Positions 20,162 through 31,675 of a stretch of DNA of 64,000 bases are shown here, in pieces. Source of the DNA: Teratosphaeria epicoccoides (Eukaryota > Ascomycota > Dothideomycetes > Mycosphaerellales > Teratosphaeriaceae); the NCBI GenBank assembly GCA_021401465.1, contig JADDMT010000052.1:1-64000 (forward strand). Reading direction: 5' to 3'. Position 1 is the first letter of the stretch. Each line of letters begins with the position of its first letter. The notes beneath the pieces are model-generated. The model saw nothing but the letters and a program-made list of their open reading frames with translations. It was not told where the DNA came from and did not search any database. The position numbers were made by a program, and so were the translations under genes.

Positions 20162-20401
20162 GTCGTGCCTTCACTATTGTCTACTCGCACTCGTCGTCAA
20201 TGACTCGCACTGTCGTGTGCACATTTCCCTTTCGGCCCCTCTCTCACACTGAAGCTTGGGGACTGCACGACTCGCGGGCGCATCAGTCACGCGCCGACCC
20301 GCCTGCTAACGCCGAATAAATTTCATGTCTCGTCGAGGCTCGAGCTAGCGAATAAATGTACATGTACGACGGTCGCACATCCCACATGTATTTCGCCCAC
20401 G
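20162..20401. promoter_or_regulatory. Shared 240-bp divergent promoter, PRP3 / RPA190
   Basis: Only 240 bp separate the two start codons, so PRP3 and RPA190 must share promoter DNA. The region contains two copies of CGAATAAAT (about 20311 and 20350) and the palindromic ATGTACATGT near 20356-20365. No canonical TATA box is obvious for either gene. Co-regulation of splicing and rRNA synthesis genes would make sense but is inference. Confidence 0.6.
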
Positions 20402-23400
20402 ATGAACATCTCGCAGCCGGTGTCCAGCCAGGTCGGCGCTGTCTCCTTCACCTCCCTCTCCAGCGCCGAGATCCGCGCCCTCTCCGCCAAGCGCATCACA
20501 TCTCCCACCACCTTCGATGCCCTCCTCAATCCCGTCCCCGGCGGTCTCTACACCCCCGAACTAGGCCAGTTTGGTGACAACGCCTGCGCGACATGCGGCC
20601 TCAAGAATCCACAATGTCCCGGTCACTGTGGACATATCGAAATGCCCGTGCCCTGCTATCATCCCACATTCATGGATCAAACCCTTCGACTGATGCGCGC
20701 CGCATGCATATACTGTGGGAAGCTCAAGATGAGTCGCATACATGTCCATCGCTTCATTTGCAAGTTGAAGCTTGTCAGGTACGGCCTGGTCAACGAGGCG
20801 CGGGATGTGGATGATCTCAATGTCCACAATGCGCATGGCTCGGGAGCCGACAAGGTGGGCAGCGATGCGGACGAGGACGATGTGGATAACATGAACCAGG
20901 CCGCAAGGGATCTTATCAAACGACGCGATCGTTTTGTCGAATCCGCCATCAGCCTGGCGAAGCGCCAAGGGAGATTGTCGAATGCAAAGACGGAAGCATC
21001 GGTCACTGCGCGGAAAGCGATTGTCGCCGACTTCATGTTGAAGATGACAATAGGCAAAAAGTGCGCCAATTGCCAAGGTCTCAATCACAGCTACCGCAAG
21101 GATCGATTCGTGAAAATCTTCAGAAAGCCCTTGTCAGAGAAGGGGCGGTTGGCCATGATACAGAGCGGCCACAAGGCGAAAGATCCGGTCGTGGAAATGC
21201 GAAAGAGGGCGCGAGCAGGAAGAAGTCGGAAGCGCAAGCGGGATGCCGATGAGGGTATCGCGGACATGGGCGTTTCGGAAGAAGAGGAAGGTAACGATGT
21301 GAACATGGACGATGAGAGCGAGGGTGAGGTCGACATCGCAGGAGGCGAAGTGGATGAGAACGATGGCACTTCCAGCGTAGAGCCCAAGGAGGAATATCTG
21401 AATCCTAGCCGGGTGCATGCACATTTGGCGCAACTCTTTGAACGCGATCAGGAAGTCCTGGCGGCCGTATACGGTCATGTGCGGAGAAGACGTACCGACC
21501 CTGCTCTCACGCCTGACATGTTCTTCATCCGAGATTTCTTAGTTCCACCCAACAGGTACAGACCGGAAGCCCGGACGGGCAGCGACGAAATAGCAGAGGC
21601 GCAGGAGAACACGCTGTACAAGACCGTGTTGAACGTGTGCGAAACGCTGGCAAGCATACAACGAGAGCTTGCTGGAAAAGAGACAAGAGAGAGCAGATTC
21701 CGAGCGCGGTCGTACGGCGACTTCGAGAACACCTGGATTACTCTGCAGGATGCTGTCAACTCGCTCATCGACCGCGATCGGAATCCCATTCAAGGTGCGG
21801 CCGGCCGAAGAAATCCTGATGGCATCAAGCAGAAACTGGAGAAGAAAGAGGGTATGTTCCGAAAGTACATGATGGGCAAGCGCGTCAACTTTGCTGCACG
21901 GTCTGTCATCTCGCCCGATCCGAACATCGAGACGAATGAGATTGGTGTCCCGCCAGTGTTCGCGATCAAGCTCACATATCCAGAGCCCGTCACGCAGTGG
22001 AATCTCGAGGAGCTGCAGGAGGCTGTGCGGAACGGTCCACACGAATGGCCCGGTGCGGTAGCGATCGAAAGCGAGACGGGTCAGGTCATCAACTTGGAAC
22101 GGAAGAACGCCGAAGAGCGGACTGCATTGGCTAATCAGTTGCTGGCCCCGTCAGTCGGGGCGGGCAGTGTGCGAGGCACTAGGCCGAAGAAGGTGCACCG
22201 CCATTTGAACAACGGCGACATTGTCATCATGAACCGTCAACCGACCTTGCATAAGCCGTCGATGATGTGCCATCGAGCTCGAGTTTTGCCGGGCGAGAAA
22301 ACCCTTCGCATGCACTACGCGAATTGTAACACGTACAACGCCGATTTCGATGGAGACGAAATGAACATGCACTTCCCGCAGAATGAGCTTGCTCGCGCCG
22401 AGGCACTGATGATTGCCGACACAGACCATCAATACCTGTCAGCCACAGCAGGAAACCCGCTGCGTGGTCTGATTCAAGATCACGTCTCCATGTCCTTGTG
22501 GCTGACGAACAGAGATACCATGTTTGAGCGGGGCGATTACATGCAGCTCATGTATGCCGCGCTCCGTCCAGAGAATGGACACTGTTCAAGTGGGAGAGTG
22601 CAGACCGTGCCGCCAGCCATGTTCAAGCCCAAGCCTCTGTGGACCGGCAAGCAAGTCGTGACCTCGCTACTCCTGAATCTCGTCCCGACGTGGGCGGCTG
22701 GCAGCAAGAGTGGTGGACTGACAATGACCGGCAAAGCGACGACCGATTCTAAGCTTTGGGGTACCGCTGGTGCGAATGAAGAAGGCCACGTTATCTTCAA
22801 AGACGGCTATCTCTGCCAAGGTGTCCTTGACAAGAAGCAGATCGGTCCAGCCTCCGGCGGTTTCGTCAATTCAGTCTACGAAGTCTACGGTGATAAGGTC
22901 GCAGGCCGACTATTGTCTGTACTCGGCCGAATGTTGACGAAGCTAGAAGGCATGCGCGCCTTCTCTTGCGGTGTTGAAGATCTAGTTTTCACCCGCGAAG
23001 GCGAGGAACAGCGCCGAGAAGCGCTGGCGGGTGCTGAAACCGTGGGCCTGGAGGTCGCGGCCAAATATGTCGGCCTCGAAGAGCACAAGCCTAAGAGCAA
23101 CAATCTGGTGCTTCGGGAGAGACTGGAAGAGGTGCTTCGTGACGACACCAAGCAGCTTGGTCTGGATCAACTCACCAACTCCGCAACCGCTCAACTGTCA
23201 TCAGCTGTCACGAGCGCTTGCTTACCTGACGCCCTCATCAAGCCATTTCCACGAAACCAAATGCAGACCATGACCATGTCTGGAGCCAAAGGTACCAAAG
23301 TCAACGCCAACCAGATCTCGTGCAACCTTGGCCAGCAGAACCTTGAAGGTCGACGTGTCCCTGTCATGGTGTCTGGCAAAACTTTGCCCTGCTTCAAGCC

Positions 23401-25615
23401 ATTCGAATCCTCTGTTCGGGCAGGCGGCTACGTCGTCGACCGCTTTTTGACGGGTGTGAGGCCACAAGAGTTCTTCTTCCACGCCATGGCCGGTCGCGAA
23501 GGTCTGATCGATACGGCTGTCAAGACCTCCCGGTCTGGATATCTTCAACGGTGTTTGATCAAAGGTATGGAGGGACTGAAGGTGGAGTACGACACCTCTG
23601 TTCGCGATGCAGATGGCTCTGTCGTCCAGTTCTTGTACGGCGAAGATGGTCTCGATGTCGCCAAATCAAAATATCTCGCCGACTTCAAGTTCACTGCCGA
23701 AAATCATGAGGCTTTGTTCCAGACGATGGGCGTGGCTGATGACTTCGCCCGTGTGCGCAGTGAAGAGGCGTCAGATTACACAAAGTCTGCTTACAAGAAG
23801 TGGAGAAAGGCAAGCACTGTTAAGCCGGGCAACCAGTCTCTCGATGCGAGTGAGCCAGCGCTGTTGCACTACCCTCCGAGCAGGTACGCGGGTAGCACGA
23901 GTGAGCAGATGTACGTCAAGTCCAGGGCATACACGGACGACAATCCAGACAAGCTGCTCAAAGACAAGAAGAAGCAAGTCGAGGGGCAACACGGACTAGG
24001 CAAGAAGACTTTTCAGGCGATGATGGATATCAGGTACTTGAAATCTGTCGTTGAGGCCGGCGAGGCTGTGGGCGTCGTCGCGGGACAGTCTGTGGGTGAG
24101 CCAAGTACGCAGATGACGCTCAACACTTTTCATTTGGCTGGTCACTCGGCGAGGAATGTGACGCTGGGTATTCCGCGTTTGCGAGAAATTGTCATGACGG
24201 CAGCTAAGAAGATCTCGACACCAACTATGACGCTCAGAATAGACAAGGATATCGACCTGGAAGGCGCGAGGAGATTTGCGAAGAGCATCACACGATTGTC
24301 AGTGGCTGAGATCCTGGACAAGGTGACCATTACCGAAAGTCAAGGCAAGGGCGTTGCATATGGTGAGGCGAAAAAGTATGAAGTGAGGCTGGACTTCTTC
24401 CCGAGCGAGGAGTATATGAAGGAATATGCGATACAGATTGAAGATGTGGCAGCCACCTTGGAAGTTCGCTTCTTGAAGGGTCTGCAGACGCTTGTCAGAA
24501 AGGAGTTGAGGAAGCGAGGAGACGAAAAGAGTCTAAGAGCTGGTGACAAAAGCAAAGCTTCGGATGCTCTGCCTGAGGTGGGCGAGTCTGCTGGGCGTGT
24601 GGAGGAAGAGACGGCGAGGCCGGATGCCGATCGGGAAGGTGGCGATGACGATAGTGATGCGGAGGGTGATGACGATGCGACGAGAGATAAGAGCAAGAGC
24701 AATAAGCAGCAGGCAGGCTACGAAGCGTATGAGGATGAGGAGGAGAATGACCTGGCCAAGAAGAACCAGAAGGACGAGAAGGACGATGATGACGAAGGGC
24801 CGGAAGATGAGGCGTACGGCGGTAGTCCCAAATCGCCAGCCTCAGACGACGACGACGATTCCAGCTCCGACGAAGCCTCCTCGACGGGACATCGACTCAA
24901 AACCTCCGTCCGCGCCCGCCTCGACCGCATCCGCGCGGAAAAGAAATCCAACGACGTGACCACTTTTTCATTCGACGACGCCCACGGCTCTCACTGCACC
25001 TTCACAATGGAATACGCGGCCACGACCGCCAAAATCCTCATGCTGCACCTGGTCGAGACCGCCGCGCGCTCAGCTCTGATCCACAATATCGAGGGCATCT
25101 CCGCCGCCATGGTCGACGAAGCGGCTACCAAGCTCCCCGAGAACATGGAGCGGGGCTCCACAATCATCGCCGTCAGCGGCTGCAACATCGTCGAAATGTG
25201 GAAAATGCAAAGCATCATCACGCCGCAATGCCTCTACACCAACTCCATCGGCGAAATGCTCGCGCACTACGGCGTCGAAGCCGCGCGCAACGGCATCGTC
25301 ATCGAACTCCAATCCGTCTTTGGCGGCCACGGCATCAGCGTCGACCCGCGCCACCTCACCTTGATCGCGGACTTCATGACAAGGGATGGGGGTTACCAGG
25401 CCTTCTCGCGCATGGGGTACCGGGGCATGCCGAGCACGCTCATGAAGGCGAGCTTTGAGACTACGCTGTCGTTCTTGAAGGACGCCGTGTTGGAGGGAGA
25501 TGTGGATGATCTGGCGAATCCTAGCGCGCGGATCGTGACTGGGCGGTTGGGGAAGATGGGGACGGGGGGCTTTGATTTGTTTTTGCCGCTTAGGGATGTG
25601 GGGGAGGTGGAGTGA
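20402..25615 (+). CDS. RPA190: RNA polymerase I largest subunit A190
   Basis: A single 1,737-aa exon with no intron. It is the catalytic clamp subunit of the nucleolar polymerase that makes the large rRNA precursor. The N-terminal zinc site is visible (CATCGLKNPQCPGHCGHIEMP, then CIYCGK). The catalytic aspartates lie in NADFDGDEMN at residues 646-655. The funnel, bridge-helix and trigger-loop regions are readable (PQEFFFHAMAGREGLIDTAVKT; GVVAGQSVGEPSTQMTLNTFH). A190 hallmarks that separate it from Pol II/III are the long acidic insert at about 1380-1500 in the jaw region (GGDDDSDAEGDDDATRDK) and the short tail without heptad repeats. Length is close to the yeast protein. The start at 20402 gives MNISQPVSSQVG, fitting the family. 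Confidence 0.96.
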   Translation: MNISQPVSSQVGAVSFTSLSSAEIRALSAKRITSPTTFDALLNPVPGGLYTPELGQFGDNACATCGLKNPQCPGHCGHIEMPVPCYHPTFMDQTLRLMRAACIYCGKLKMSRIHVHRFICKLKLVRYGLVNEARDVDDLNVHNAHGSGADKVGSDADEDDVDNMNQAARDLIKRRDRFVESAISLAKRQGRLSNAKTEASVTARKAIVADFMLKMTIGKKCANCQGLNHSYRKDRFVKIFRKPLSEKGRLAMIQSGHKAKDPVVEMRKRARAGRSRKRKRDADEGIADMGVSEEEEGNDVNMDDESEGEVDIAGGEVDENDGTSSVEPKEEYLNPSRVHAHLAQLFERDQEVLAAVYGHVRRRRTDPALTPDMFFIRDFLVPPNRYRPEARTGSDEIAEAQENTLYKTVLNVCETLASIQRELAGKETRESRFRARSYGDFENTWITLQDAVNSLIDRDRNPIQGAAGRRNPDGIKQKLEKKEGMFRKYMMGKRVNFAARSVISPDPNIETNEIGVPPVFAIKLTYPEPVTQWNLEELQEAVRNGPHEWPGAVAIESETGQVINLERKNAEERTALANQLLAPSVGAGSVRGTRPKKVHRHLNNGDIVIMNRQPTLHKPSMMCHRARVLPGEKTLRMHYANCNTYNADFDGDEMNMHFPQNELARAEALMIADTDHQYLSATAGNPLRGLIQDHVSMSLWLTNRDTMFERGDYMQLMYAALRPENGHCSSGRVQTVPPAMFKPKPLWTGKQVVTSLLLNLVPTWAAGSKSGGLTMTGKATTDSKLWGTAGANEEGHVIFKDGYLCQGVLDKKQIGPASGGFVNSVYEVYGDKVAGRLLSVLGRMLTKLEGMRAFSCGVEDLVFTREGEEQRREALAGAETVGLEVAAKYVGLEEHKPKSNNLVLRERLEEVLRDDTKQLGLDQLTNSATAQLSSAVTSACLPDALIKPFPRNQMQTMTMSGAKGTKVNANQISCNLGQQNLEGRRVPVMVSGKTLPCFKPFESSVRAGGYVVDRFLTGVRPQEFFFHAMAGREGLIDTAVKTSRSGYLQRCLIKGMEGLKVEYDTSVRDADGSVVQFLYGEDGLDVAKSKYLADFKFTAENHEALFQTMGVADDFARVRSEEASDYTKSAYKKWRKASTVKPGNQSLDASEPALLHYPPSRYAGSTSEQMYVKSRAYTDDNPDKLLKDKKKQVEGQHGLGKKTFQAMMDIRYLKSVVEAGEAVGVVAGQSVGEPSTQMTLNTFHLAGHSARNVTLGIPRLREIVMTAAKKISTPTMTLRIDKDIDLEGARRFAKSITRLSVAEILDKVTITESQGKGVAYGEAKKYEVRLDFFPSEEYMKEYAIQIEDVAATLEVRFLKGLQTLVRKELRKRGDEKSLRAGDKSKASDALPEVGESAGRVEEETARPDADREGGDDDSDAEGDDDATRDKSKSNKQQAGYEAYEDEEENDLAKKNQKDEKDDDDEGPEDEAYGGSPKSPASDDDDDSSSDEASSTGHRLKTSVRARLDRIRAEKKSNDVTTFSFDDAHGSHCTFTMEYAATTAKILMLHLVETAARSALIHNIEGISAAMVDEAATKLPENMERGSTIIAVSGCNIVEMWKMQSIITPQCLYTNSIGEMLAHYGVEAARNGIVIELQSVFGGHGISVDPRHLTLIADFMTRDGGYQAFSRMGYRGMPSTLMKASFETTLSFLKDAVLEGDVDDLANPSARIVTGRLGKMGTGGFDLFLPLRDVGEVE

Positions 25616-27196
25616 GGATGTGGAGATGAAGAAGGGTGTTTGGGGGTGTGTGTATTGGGTATATAGTGTAGCATTGTATGGCTATGGCTGGCTTTGCGTT
25701 TGAGCCAGGCTTGTCGCAAGGACTTGTGGATGTTTGTGCTGGAGGGGGGGTTGGATGCCTTTTCTCGCGACCTGCTTGGTTCTGGCCATGTTGTCTTTTC
25801 CCGGTGCCAGACGCAGTGTTAGAGGCTTGTACAGCATCACATGCGGGTCTGTAAAGAGTGGTGGTGGGTAAAGATCGCGTGTACTCTCAACCGCATCGCA
25901 CCGGCAATCTCATTCGTGCCTGCCTGATTTGATTCCCAGGAGAGCGGCAGCAGCCGTACTGATGCTCTGGATGCAGATTGCCCGTTCTTGAAGAATATGG
26001 ACACCCATCGACCCCATACCGGCCTTGCTTATTCTTGCAGTCAACTGAGTATCGAACTGCTCATTCATCCTCCTGTCTGCCTCAGTCGAGCACGTGCGAT
26101 CTTGAAAACTCGGACTGTGGTCTCACCATTCGACGTGAGAGCCCTCGTACTGGATGGCAGCCGAACAGACCTCGTCAACTTGCAAGAAATGACATCGAGC
26201 CACAGCACTGATATGCTGCCCTGCCAAGTCCACATGCTGCAAGCCGCCCACTCCGTCACATGCTCCAAGGCGACAGCGACAGTGAACTTCCAGCCACCCC
26301 TTGTCCAAACCTATAACCTCTGCGACCTCTTGTCTTCACACCAAACTACCTACACTCACATCCCATCAACAGCTCAACACCAACACAACCACGGCCAAAG
26401 ACCTATCTACCCCACGCCGCGGCTCAGCAAAGGCGATCATCGCAGCACACGGGGCAGAACTGGCCCGCCACTCAGCAAGGTCGAAGCTCAGCTTCCAGGT
26501 CGGCGGAGGCATCGTCAAGTCTGCAGGATCCAAGCAGATCGAGTACAAGGGGCCTCCGACGGCACCGTCAAGACTGTCGGCGCCAGGCCCAACATGTGCA
26601 CGTCACGACGTCCCCTCCCTGAACGGGACTGGCCACTGACTCTCTCTCCAGTCACGCTGTCACCACCGACAGCCGTCCAGCGTTGCAAACCCAAAGCCAG
26701 CACCAACAGCGTCCCTGCCAAGCCCCTCCTTCGAGCCACGTGTCCACGACATCGTCCGCGCCTTTGATCCTCGCATGGCGATCGACGCTGCAGCAATCGC
26801 TGAACTCGAGAAGCTGGTCGGACCCGCGCTCGGTCCAGTCCTCAAGTCTGCACATGGTAAAGCTTTGTTCTTACGAAATCTGGTCGGACCATGATTCGGA
26901 CGAAGGACGCGCGACTTGCACTTCGGATTGGTGGATCATTGGGCGTTGAAGTTGAGAGGTTACACTGAGGCGTACGACATGGATCTCAGGCTTTGAGATC
27001 TGTAGGAAGCGTCAGCCCCGCGACGGGAGGTTCCTGCAACGTGCCGGGTGGACAGCCCAGTGAGTCGTTGATGCCAGCTTGGGGCGTCAGCGAAGAAAGC
27101 GGCATCAGTTGACATTCAAGCAAGGAAATTTGACTCAGCTTTCTCACGACACGAGGCCTCATAATATTAGCTCATATATTTTCTCCTATCTCACCT
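25616..27196. other. Intergenic region, 1.6 kb, no firm gene
   Basis: This region separates the RPA190 and APL2 stop codons; the genes converge. A possible spliced gene or gene remnant at 26391-26880 is listed separately. The rest shows no supported frame. Confidence 0.45.
26391..26880 (+). pseudogene. Possible small spliced gene or remnant
   Basis: An open stretch 26391-26639 reads TAKDLSTPRRGSAKAIIAAH and on through LSFQVGGGIVKSAGSKQIEY, with a protein-like character. It has no ATG in frame at its natural beginning: the position in a good start context (CAACCACGGCC) is ACG. A good intron end follows (CACTGAC branch, TCTCTCTCCAG at 26651). Beyond it a frame reads DIVRAFDPRMAIDAAAIAEL and EKLVGPALGPVLKSAHG, then meets a GTAAAG donor near 26863. 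I cannot find a consistent donor for the first intron or a third exon. I do not recognise the family. It could be a decayed gene, a gene with a non-AUG start, or coincidence. Confidence 0.25.
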
Positions 27197-29433
27197 TTAA
27201 AGCAGATCCAGCAGATCCTTCTGTCCTGATCCACCGCCACCGCTCCCGTCCAACTGCGTCTCCGGTGGCGGCGGCTGCCCACCATTCAAATCCATACTCC
27301 CCAACCCATTCATACCTCCGCCCAGCCCCATCAGATCATCCATGCCGCCACCTCCCGTTGGCGATGTGATTGCAGGACTCGCCACTCTCTGCGGCGTACC
27401 TGCCAGCCCCTCTAAGCCCGATGATCCGGCCACAGGAGCCTTCTGCAAGCTCGCGGGAGCCGCGCCATCAAAGTCGATATCAAGAAGATTTTCAGCATTG
27501 TTATGGATCTGCGGTGCTGCGTTTCCGGAGACCGCCGCGGATACAGCAGCGGCTGCAATGGGGTTCTCTCGTGCATTCTGTCTCGCTTCCTCGATGGCTG
27601 CGGCTTGTAATGCCGAACTTCTGCCTTGGCCAAGAAAGGCTTGTGGAGGCTTGTGATAGACGGAAGAAAGAGTCGAAATGTTGGGAATGAGACTATCGAG
27701 AAGTGGGCCAGGGAGTACAGGAATAGTGGAGGTGATGGTTGGTCGGCGGGCAAGGACAACATTCTTTGCGATCTGCGGGTCAGAGGACAGCAGACGCCAA
27801 TAGACGTATGCTCGGTCGCGAATATCTGGGTTATCATTCTCGGCTGTGGCGGCTTGAAGGACTTTCTGAACCAGGCTCTGGGCTTCGTCTGGCTTTTTAA
27901 GGAAGAGTTTGACGACTGCTGTGAGAATCTGCAGTTGGGTCTGTGCGTTGTCAGCTCCGTGAAAAGCATATTGGATTGCATGGCATATCTTACCTGTGTG
28001 AACTCCTCATTAAAACCGTCCACAAACCCGGCCAAAATGTCTCCAGCATTCGATATTTTCTCAGCATACTCGCCAACGATCCAGATCAAACTTCCTCTCG
28101 CATTTGGCTCATCCAGATCATCGATGCACTGGCACAACGTCGGGATGATGCCCTCGTACCCTGGATACCGCCTGAAGATGTCCTTGATGACAACAATGAC
28201 CTCCTGCACCACGTAGCCAACTTTAGTGTTGATCAACTCCAGGAGCACATTCACGGCCTTCTCCGCGCACTCCTCGATCTTGATCGCCACCTGGCCAATG
28301 GCGCGTACAGCCTTTCGGACGAAATCCATATCGACTTCCAATGCGTACTCCTTCAGTTCTGCCAGCAGTTGGTCAGAGTTGTTTGAGTTTGCTATCCGCA
28401 CCATGATCTCCAGCTTGGCTAGCTTGAGGTATGGAGGATCGTTGTATTTGCAAAAGAAGACACGCATCTCTCTGTCCAGTATGCCAGGTTGCTTCTGCAG
28501 CAGGAGGTCGATGTTTCGTAACGCGACATACTGTACTTCTGGCTGTGACGAAATGAGGGTGACAAGGGGCGGCGACATCTTCTTCAAGTACGTAGCATGT
28601 AATTGAGCACTCTTGACCCGTTGCATGTGCAGAAAGACCGCCTTGACAGCGGCCAAGACCACCGACGGGTTGACATGTTGAAATTGCGGACTGACCCGTT
28701 CGCAAATATGTTCTGCCTCTTTCGTGTCCTGTGCTCGGTAGTCCGCTAGTGTCGTGAGAATCGTGATTCGTCCCCATTCGGTACATTCGTTCAGTGCCAG
28801 TAACAACTTTTTCAGCGTCTGGCTCGTTACCACTAACGCATTTGTCTCCGGTGCGGTCTCATTGATCTCAGCCAGCGTCGTGACAGAGTTGGCCACGACC
28901 ATTGGATTTGAGTCGCCGATCATCTCCTGCAGAGTCTCCAAGAAACCGTTCTCGATGCACAACGACGAATTCAGGTCGAAGAGCTTGCCAACGCACAGCG
29001 CTGCAGTCTTCCTCACATACGGACTCTCGTCCTTCAACGTCTTTCGCAGCGGCTCCTCCATATAATCCACCATCTTGTCCACGCGAATACATCCCATCGT
29101 CCGTATTGCCAGCGCTCTTACTAACGGATTCGGGTCCTCAGAATCTTGCACAAAAGTATTGACAGCCAGGATACACAAGTCGGGATGTGTTTTCGCATAG
29201 TTCATGAGGTACAGATAGACCAGTTTCTTCTGTTCCAGATCCGGCGTCGCGATGTTCTTGAGAACATCTGGAAAGAGCGCCGACACATCTTTCCCCAACG
29301 TCATGGACATGATGGTCTTTTGTATCGACTCCTTGCGCTCCCAGGCATATTGTGACACCAGGCCGGCTCGCAGCTCATACGTCTCGCCCTTCCGCGGCGC
29401 CGCGAGGACGCTTTTGAGCCGGTTCACCGCCAT
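27197..29433 (-). CDS. APL2: AP-1 clathrin adaptor beta subunit
   Basis: Two exons (29433-27994 and 27928-27197) joined over a 65-nt intron (GTAAGA donor, GCTGAC branch, CTGCAG acceptor) give 723 aa. It is the large beta-adaptin of the AP-1 complex that links clathrin and cargo at the trans-Golgi and endosomes. The Adaptin N-terminal solenoid is very well kept, from KGETYELRAGLVSQYAWER through DPNPLVRALAIRTMGCIRVDKM to ARGSLIWIVGEYAEKI. The hinge carries a clathrin box, LLDID, near residue 626, and the protein ends KDLLDLL, a second possible clathrin or ear-type motif. There is no C-terminal ear domain; as in yeast Apl2, the protein ends after a Gly/Pro-rich hinge. AP-2 beta is the alternative, but the length and lack of an ear favour AP-1. 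Confidence 0.92.
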
Positions 29434-30392
29434 CTCGCTGTCCTGGCCGTAGCCACTGGAGACGTGACCCTTACGCCCTCATCCAAGTACAGTCCGACCC
29501 CTCCAACCAGGCGTTGTGTTGATCTTTCAATGCTTGTCAGAGCGCTGGGGATGCTGCGTAGCCAGAGAACGCAGTAAGGAGCTTTCAATTGTTGCCGTGA
29601 TGGTGAGAAGGTTTGATGAGTAGTTGTGGAAACGTCGACGCAAGCAGCCGAAACATTTGGGGTCATTGCTGTCCAAAGTCCATTCGGCGGTCGCTGACGC
29701 TCGATGAAAGAGGACGTGGGACCGATTGCCAAGCCTGTCTCACATCGACTTCACATGCCAGTCAACCACAACATGAGATCAGCCTCCTAAGCTACAGATC
29801 GATTGTTGCACTATGGTATGGATCGTCCCGCTCGAAAGGACGTCGAGTCACTGACTCCTGCTGGAGGCTTCCAACCTACCCAATCTCCGCCGTCTCTTCG
29901 TCGAAGCCAGGACCGAGCAGGAAGAAAATGCATATTCTCGGAACGCCGTAAACACTCCCGCATTTCATCAGCACGCCTCGAGCCTGTACTGACGAGACGT
30001 GCTCAGTTCTACAACCTCGTCCTTTTCATGTCTTCAGTAGCTGCCTTCAGCTTGGTCGCTCAACGCATGAACAACCAGACATGAGAGCGCGAACACGAAA
30101 AGCTCTTGACCAATCTATGACCCGCCAAACTATCGCCGCAGCTGCTGAAGCTGCGCCGGACTGCGTGAGTTGCAAACGAGCCACGACGTTCCAGCATCAG
30201 ACCCTAACGCGTGCCTTTCGCGGCAATGGCTCGACCAGCACGCCACTTCCAAGCATCAGCCATTATTCAAGGAGATTGGCTATTTAGATCGTGCTGCGGG
30301 AATGTGTCGATCAAGGAGCGTGGAAGCACTCAGGCCGCCGCGAGACAGGCCCTGGCTGCATTTACAATGTACATATCAGACTCATCCACCAT
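29434..30392. other. Intergenic region, no gene seen
   Basis: This 959-bp region is upstream of APL2 and downstream of the uS17m gene, both on the minus strand. Short open stretches on both strands have no motif or splice support. It presumably holds the APL2 promoter and the uS17m 3' region. Confidence 0.5.
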
Positions 30393-31675
30393 CTAATCCA
30401 ACCGGCCACGTTCCAGCGTAGCTCCGCCCAGCGAATCCGCACTTCCACCCTCCTTCTTCTTCCTCAGCTCCTCAGCCTTCTTCTTCGCCTCAAGCAGATT
30501 ATCCTCCGCCTTCGCATCAAACTTCATAGCCATCTGCTTGTTATGCTTCGCCCTCTCATCAATCTTACCCACCGCTTGCTTCCCTCCTGGCAACACACCC
30601 TCCGGCAGCTTCTGGCCCTGGCTGCCTAGAATAGCGCCTTCACTCGGTGTCCTAATCTTCTCGAAACCGTTCTCTAAACTCTCTTTACTGCCGTTGCCAG
30701 CTTCTACCCCCGCGCCGGGATCAAGACCAAGTGCCTTGAGCTCGTTGATGGCCTTCTCGTCACCTCTCGCTGCGGCTCTTCGTAGAGCACGCCGTTGGAT
30801 CTTGGCGAATCGCTCTCTCTTCCAATTCGCCAAGCGCTGTTCGGGTGTGGGTATTGGCGGTCGCTCGTGCGCTGGCGTGCCAAATGGTGCATGAAGCTTC
30901 GTGACAACGTGGTGTACTTCTTTGCTACATTTTAGTCGGTCGATCACGACGACATCGCCGGCGAGTAGAGAGTTGTTGGGGTCATGAACCAGGTAATCGG
31001 TGTGCGTATCGAAATGCTATGCAATGTCAGCGGAGCATGACCACAGTTGCGACTGTAATCTATCCTCACTTTCTTGATTTTGTTGTTCCATTTCTTCCCG
31101 GCTAGCCTAACCTTCACCGTCCGGTCCATTTTGCCAGCGCTAACCACGACAACGGTTTTGCTCGTGGGCGGATGCCCTAGTCCCCCCCTGATCTCCTGTT
31201 CCTCCACCGGCAGCAACTGTGCAGATTCATCACTCAAATGCTGTAGCAATCGCGACGGTATCGAGTGGCCCACTGGCCTCGCCAATATCAGCTCCGTCTC
31301 ATAGTCTGCCTTGCCTTGCACTGTTCCCGTGACTCTGTTCAGCCGCTCTTCGGGTTTCAGGTCAGGATGGTTGTACGCGTTATATAACGGTGCCGCCTTG
31401 AAGTCATCTCGTGTCCGCGCGGTCTGATTAATGGCTGGTCGGGTCATCCATGACTCTCGAAGCAGGCTATCTGGCACAGCTGGAGGGACGATACCCTCAG
31501 ATTGTATGTCGACTGTCGGGGCCGCATCCGGATAGTCCACTGTCGCTTGTGTTTGGTTCGCAAGGCATCGTCGACATATCCATTGGCCGTCCCTGTTGGC
31601 TGTTTGCGACACTAGTCGTAGCGGCGCAATAAATGCACGTCGAGACATTCTCATATACGATTGCTGTCGTGTCAT
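30393..31675 (-). CDS. MRPS17: Mitochondrial ribosomal protein uS17m
   Basis: Exons 31675-31070 and 31016-30393 around a 53-nt intron (GTGAGG donor, GCTGAC branch, GCATAG acceptor) give 409 aa. The uS17 OB-fold is read across the splice: KTVVVVSAGKMDRTVKVRL, then KKHFDTHTDYLVHDPNNSLL and AGDVVVIDRLKCSKEVHHVV. The first 40 residues are basic and hydroxylated, with RRAF and a CRRC pair, as in a mitochondrial presequence. ATG codons at residues 1, 8 and 10 compete as start. The protein is much longer than bacterial S17 (about 85 aa): there is a 165-residue N-terminal extension and a 130-residue Lys/Glu/Ala-rich C-terminal extension. It acts in the small subunit of the mitoribosome. Confidence 0.88.

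Noticed and set aside
18578..20319. Long plus-strand frames opposite PRP3
   Set aside because: They lie fully inside the PRP3 exon, have no recognisable domain and are explained by codon bias of the real gene.
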